From: Oehlia diaphana
Lineage: Eukaryota > Glomeromycota > Glomeromycetes > Glomerales > Glomeraceae
Direction: 5' to 3'
Length of the DNA stretch: 10,844 nucleotides
Assembly (NCBI GenBank): GCA_003833135.1
Contig: QZLH01000749.1
Location: 1 to 10,844, forward strand
Each line of letters starts with the position of its first letter. Positions within the stretch are counted from its first letter, which is position 1. The position numbers and the translations under genes are program-made. The notes beneath the pieces were generated by a model, which worked only from the letters and a program-made list of their open reading frames with translations, was not told where the DNA came from and ran no database searches. Positions 6,924-10,844 of the stretch are shown here, piece after piece.

Positions 6924-9101
6924 AAAAATTCTAATGAAATTTTTTCATTAATAGATACTTTCTCTAGTCACGTTTTTGTACATGATTACCCAAACAGTTC
7001 AAAAATAGAAGCACATTATCAGTCAAATGGAAAATTATATAATTCGTATTATAATATTATTTCATTAGGAATATATTCTCCATCATCAAAATTTACTCAA
7101 AACTCCAGAAATAATGCACCCCAATATCCAATTCCTAACAACTATATAGTTGAAACAAAAGTTTCTGGATGGACTCTTAGATGTGAAACTAAATATACTT
7201 CAAATTTAAAGGTATGCTATACAATTAGTTGAAAAGAAGGACATGCAGAATGGAATGTTAATAGTACAAAATCTTCCACAGCAGTTGCTAATACATTTTT
7301 ACAGGTATATACTAATTAATATTTATATTAACAAATGTAATAATTTATAAACACTACAATTGATTTTAATTTTGTTTTAATTAGAAAATTGGCCAGAAAT
7401 ACTCAACTAAACTTTCTGGACTGCGATTATTTGGATTGGATATTGAGCCATTATATAATTTTCGTTTACAAAATGGATCTCTTCCTATTACTACTATTGC
7501 AACAAAAATTAATAAACGAAAAAGACCACTTGAAGATATCACTTCACGATCATAGCAAAACAAACAAATCAATAGTTTTCGATGTGATATTCAAAAAGCA
7601 GTTGATGAACTAATTATCAAACATAAATTAACAAATTCATCTGGACAATCAATTATACATATGCATTATATTGAATTTGATTACAAAGAAAATCAAACTT
7701 ATATTAAATTTGGAGATTCAAATTCTACAACTACACAAACAAGACTTGATTCTATTGTACGTGTATGTGATGAAGCATTTTTGGGTTGTGATAAATATCG
7801 ACATTTGGCAGCAGTTGTGCCAATTCTTTTTCATGAATATTTAGTTGCTAATCGTCAAAATAAGATTAATGAATTTATAATATTCAAATTCACATAGGAA
7901 ATTTTAATATAGATAAGAAAATTAATAACCAATCTAGTATTGATGATGATGTTAATGAATATACTGGTAATATTTTAGTAGATGATCATGAAGTAGGAAA
8001 TGGAGCTTTTTGTTCTCTTTTAACTTTACTTAAAGCATTAATACCTATTTGAAAAGCAGGAGAAAATCCTGTAATAATTCCAGAAAATACTCTTTAATTA
8101 AATTTGGTGATGATGATCATAATGTTGGAAGAAAGCAAAATCATGTAATGATAACATTTTACTTATTAAATGAAGAAAAAGAAGTTTTAAAACCTGATCA
8201 TCAATATTGGTAATTATTATATCTTTTGTTAGTGTTTGATAAATAATAATTATTTTAAATTATTTTAATTATTTTACATATAATTATTAGCATTTGCCTT
8301 TATGTAGGACATGAAAAATATGAAGATTTAGCAAAAGTTGGACAATTATTTCAAAATCAATTATTTGATTTAAAAAATAATGGAATTATCGATCAAGATG
8401 GTATTCATTGGCCAATTGAATTATTTTTCTGTAGAGATTGGAAATTCATGTATATAATTATGGGTCAAAGTGCATCTAATTCCAAATATTTTTGTTTATA
8501 TTGTGATTGTAAAGCAATATCACGATGGGATATGGATAGAATATGGAATAATACAGTAAATACAAAATGTATATTTATTTAAGATTGTTATACTGTTGTT
8601 ATATTAATTTTATTAATTTTTATATAATATTAATTATTAGGTGAAAGAAAATCTCTATTATTTCCGGCAATTAATCAAAAGAATTATATACCAGATGAAT
8701 TACATTTACTTTTATGTATATCAGATGTCTTAATGGAGTGTTTATTTACTGATTTAATTAAAAACAAAGATTTTTCAAAACAATCAAATCAGCAATTGAA
8801 TTGGCATTTAAAAACATTAAAGTTCATTTTGAATTTTTTCAATCCAAATCAACTGGAAAACAATGGAATTGGATTTCTCTAATGGAACCAGATAAAAAGA
8901 TAATGCTAGAAAAATTTTCAGTATCACAGTTTATTCCAGATACTTGTGAAAAGGATATAGAAAAATTGTGGCGAGAATTTTATTATTTATATATAATTTT
9001 ACATAAAGCACATCTTTCAGATTAAGAGATTGATCAATTTGAAATTGATGCTCAAAATTGGATTCGCATATTTTGCTGCTCAACTCAAGGTCATATAAAT
9101 A
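6924..9101 (+). pseudogene. Multi-exon gene, possible RAG1/Transib-like DDE family, decayed
   Basis: Exons are about 6924-7304, 7385-8209, 8291-8568 and 8641-9101. Introns 7305-7384, 8210-8290 and 8569-8640 all have GT...AG ends and restore frame. Lesions: TGA 7230, TAG 7553, frameshift ~7880, TGA 8050, frameshift ~8092, frameshift ~8780 and TAA 9023. Conserved blocks are KEGHAEW and a K-R-K-R-P basic patch; KFGDDDHNVGRKQNHV (8100-8147); ELFFCRDWKFM with Asp at 8436-8438; a C-x2-C-x-C (Cys at 8493, 8502 and 8508); and PDELHL (His at 8703). I recall near-identical Rhizophagus copies and distant animal ones without a named function. The Asp-19-Cys-x2-Cys spacing and a later D-x-LH match the RAG1 core layout (D708, C727, C730). 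That reading is inference. The C-terminus, where a catalytic Glu would lie, is cut off by the transposon at 9102. Confidence 0.6.
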
Positions 9102-9120
9102 CAGTCGTCCTCCCCTATAG
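9102..9120 (+). repeat. Left terminal inverted repeat of pogo/Tigger-like element
   Basis: The sequence cagtcgtcctcccctatag follows TA at 9100-9101. It starts with CAGT and a pyrimidine-rich stretch, as pogo/Tigger termini do. The gene at its left is cut at exactly this point. No reverse-complement partner was found to the right in this window. Confidence 0.75.
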
Positions 9121-9289
9121 TCACCCCTATATATTCACAACTCCTCTTTAGTCACATTATTCATTAGTACCAATTTTTTAAATATAAAATTACTTCTTTA
9201 TAATCACAATAGTTTTATAGTCACAATCATGTAAAAGTGTTAGCCCAAAGAAATAATAAACATAAGAAAAATTCCTTCTTTATAATCAC
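9116..9289 (+). repeat. Subterminal TATAnTCAC repeats
   Basis: Six copies of TATA(G/A/T)TCAC or a close variant lie in one orientation, starting near 9116, 9130, 9147, 9199, 9216 and 9281, running inward from the terminus. Directly repeated subterminal motifs are typical transposase binding sites; that role is inferred here. Confidence 0.6.
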
Positions 9290-9534
9290 TAACCAATTAT
9301 AATCAATTATAAAGTAATACAAATTATCACCGGCAAATTATAAAGACTTCATAGACTTCATTTATAAGTATAAAATCATGAGATTCATATTTTAATAAAG
9401 ATAAAAACATGAGATAAACACTTTAATAAAGTAATATGCATTATGAAATGAAATTGTTTAAACCATAAAATACCCGATATATAATAGTAGTCAAATTGGT
9501 ATTTCCCCACAATTTCCTATCTCATTTTTTTACA

Positions 9535-10331
9535 ATGCCACCTAATCGTTTGACAAAAAGATCTCGTACCTCTAAGCAAATCCAAATAAAAAACAGATTG
9601 ATATTGCTTTACACTTTCAGTTAATACAAAATATTCTGGAAAAAATATTGACAGGTCAACTATTGCTAAAATATGGCAAGACCGAAACAAATAGCTTGCA
9701 ATTCTTTCAAATTTTCAAACAACACATACTTTTCGCCAACGATCTGTTTTATTTCCAGAATTAGACAAAGCTATGCAACTTTGGACTTGTCAGGCTGTAA
9801 CTGCCGGTATTCCTTTAAGTAACATGATTTTACAAGAAAAGGGTATAGAATTTGCAGAATCATTAGGAGTTGAAGACAAAATAAAATGCGGTAATGGCTG
9901 GGTGCATAAATTCAAAAAATGTAATGGTCTTCATAAAATTAATTTTTCTGGTGAGGCGAATAGTGCACCATTAATTACATTATCAGATGAACTTTTAAAA
10001 TTGCAAGGGATTTTGGCTAATCATAATAGGGAAGATATTTATAATGCGGATGAAACAGGCTTATTCTTCTGGATAGAACCAAGTAAAACTCTTAGCACGG
10101 GTAAAGTATTTGGCTGAAAAAAGGTAAAACAACAAGTTTACGAAGCAAAATTAATTTTGCAATTTATTTATTTAATATGCTTTTTTTTAAATCTACATTG
10201 TACATTAATTTAGGATAAAAATTGGCTCTCAGTTCTTTTTTGTGTTAATGCCACTGGTTCACACAAGTTTCCCCCTCTTTAATAAGTCTGCACTCCCTGT
10301 AATTTACCGTGCCAATTCAAAGGTTTGGATG
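9535..10331 (+). pseudogene. pogo/Tigger-like transposase, broken
   Basis: ATG 9535 starts MPPNRLTKRSR. A frameshift near 9610-9640 shifts the match to the frame that reads DRSTIAKIWQDRNK, a CENP-B-type helix-turn-helix, then a TAG (9692-9694) where Trp is expected. The open part 9773-10117 reads GIPLSNMILQEKG and GWVHKFKKCNGL (second HTH), then DIYNADETGLFF carrying the first catalytic Asp of the DDE_1 domain. TGA at 10115 interrupts. An intron 10124-10213 (gtaaaa...atttag) joins G-stop-KK to DKNWLSVLFCVNATGSHKFPPL in frame. Beyond ~10270 a further frameshift and an internal deletion fuse NKSALP to LPVIYRANSKVWM-like sequence. The later DDE residues are missing. Family assignment is secure, and the copy is inactive. 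Confidence 0.85.
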
Positions 10332-10379
10332 AGATTAAAGTTGCTTGTCGAAATTAGGGAGTTTCGGCATGTCAAAATT

Positions 10380-10445
10380 GTCAAAACTATTTCGACATTT
10401 CGACATTGGCTCTCTGATTTGTCGAAATGCCGAAATAGTTTTGAC
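10380..10445. repeat. 26-bp hairpin of GTCGAAAT-type motif
   Basis: The arms 10380-10405 and 10420-10445 are reverse complements with one mismatch and enclose a 14-base loop. The flanks (10350-10379 and 10446-10461) carry further cggcatgtcaaaa and gaaattgtcgaaa copies. An ~8-base step (ttcgacat ttcgacat) is visible in the left arm. Mirror-image open frames on both strands here are by-products of the palindrome. Confidence 0.9.
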
Positions 10446-10460
10446 ATGTTGAAATTGTCG

Positions 10461-10844
10461 AAACATAAAAATATTACGTTTTACGTAATAACTCGGCATC
10501 CAATAATCGTAGAATGATGCACCATAGCTCGTTGGAATCATCTCATAATGACGAGTCGAATGGTGGTTAGTTCATCTTTCTACTGTGCAAACAGGCTAAC
10601 GACTTTATCTTTTATTAAATTTTTATATCAATTTATACAAAATGACCAATATAACAACAAGAAAATACGAAAATAAAAATAAAAAATAAAAAGAGTAGCT
10701 TCATGACTCATACAAATAAAGAAAACTAAACTAAAACTAAGTTAAAGAATAGAGACTATACTATTACAGAGTCACATACCCCAACTTTACCCGAAGGCCA
10801 GTGTGAGTCAACTATTCAGCATGTCCCAAGATCCACCTGTTACC
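10461..10844. other. Unassigned right end
   Basis: The region starts with an inverted repeat attacgt-ttt-acgtaat (near 10474-10490). A stretch with ctcgt...acgag (about 10528-10555) follows, then an A-rich tract (10610-10740) and a more GC-rich final ~75 bases. No coding frame is recognised. On the minus strand the last part could belong to a repeat or long terminal repeat, but I cannot show this. Confidence 0.3.

Larger units (their letters stand above)
9102..10331 (+). mobile_element. pogo/Tigger-like DNA transposon, right end lost
   Basis: The element has a left terminus at 9102, a 430-base AT-rich leader with subterminal repeats, then a decayed transposase (9535-10331). It is inserted at TA 9100-9101 inside the preceding gene. 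The right side stops in the transposase and runs into a hairpin repeat; no right terminus or target copy was seen up to 10844. Confidence 0.75.

Noticed and set aside
7381..7613. Overlapping frames on both strands
   Set aside because: Both are out-of-frame shadows of the exon starting at 7385, which reads KIGQKYSTKLSGLRLFG.
10242..10541. Facing plus and minus frames of 91 and 68 codons
   Set aside because: They mirror each other across the hairpin; only the first part of the plus frame (to ~10331) is real transposase remnant.
10795..10804. aggccagtgt, identical to the Tc1-like right terminus core at 1317-1326
   Set aside because: The match is ten bases only, the sequence further inward differs and no TA follows, so chance is likely.
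1..10844. tRNA, rRNA or other RNA genes
   Set aside because: No cloverleaf landmarks or conserved RNA stretches were recognised by eye; a covariance search was not possible.

Overview
The window looks like AT-rich nuclear DNA of an arbuscular mycorrhizal fungus, most likely Rhizophagus (Glomeromycotina). Three things support this: short spliceosomal introns (72-90 bp, GT...AG); degenerate members of families that I recall as expanded in that lineage (SAM-domain, coiled-coil, crinkler-like and F-box/LRR proteins); and dense old DNA transposons. Family recognition is from memory of sequence patterns. No database search was possible.

Layout. 1-570: a tandem array of ~195-bp units, each carrying inverted arrays of an 11-bp motif, ending in a 30-bp perfect palindrome. 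595-1325: the 3' half of a Tc1-like element with its right terminus. 1477-2094 (-): a coiled-coil protein, the only long intact reading frame. 2251-3441 (-): a three-exon SAM-domain gene with good splice sites, broken by a frameshift and a stop. 3800-4095 (-): a crinkler-like N-terminal fragment. 4706-5590 (-): an F-box/LRR pseudogene. 5858-6540 (-): a heavily mutated DDE transposase relic hidden under stop codons. 6924-9101 (+): a multi-exon decayed gene whose residue spacing recalls the RAG1/Transib transposase core. 9102-10331 (+): a pogo/Tigger-like transposon inserted at a TA inside that gene, with a clear left terminus and subterminal repeats but no visible right terminus. 10380-10445: a long hairpin of a different short motif. 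10461-10844: unassigned.

The genes do not form a pathway. The window is an accessory, transposon-rich region where host expanded-family genes, all on the minus strand, sit between layered transposon remnants. Nearly every open frame of moderate length is a piece of a larger broken gene. Joining these pieces by splice sites and frameshifts is the main result. The most unusual signals are the RAG1/Transib-like architecture, the nested pogo insertion, and two unrelated hairpin-forming motif arrays that each abut a truncated transposase.
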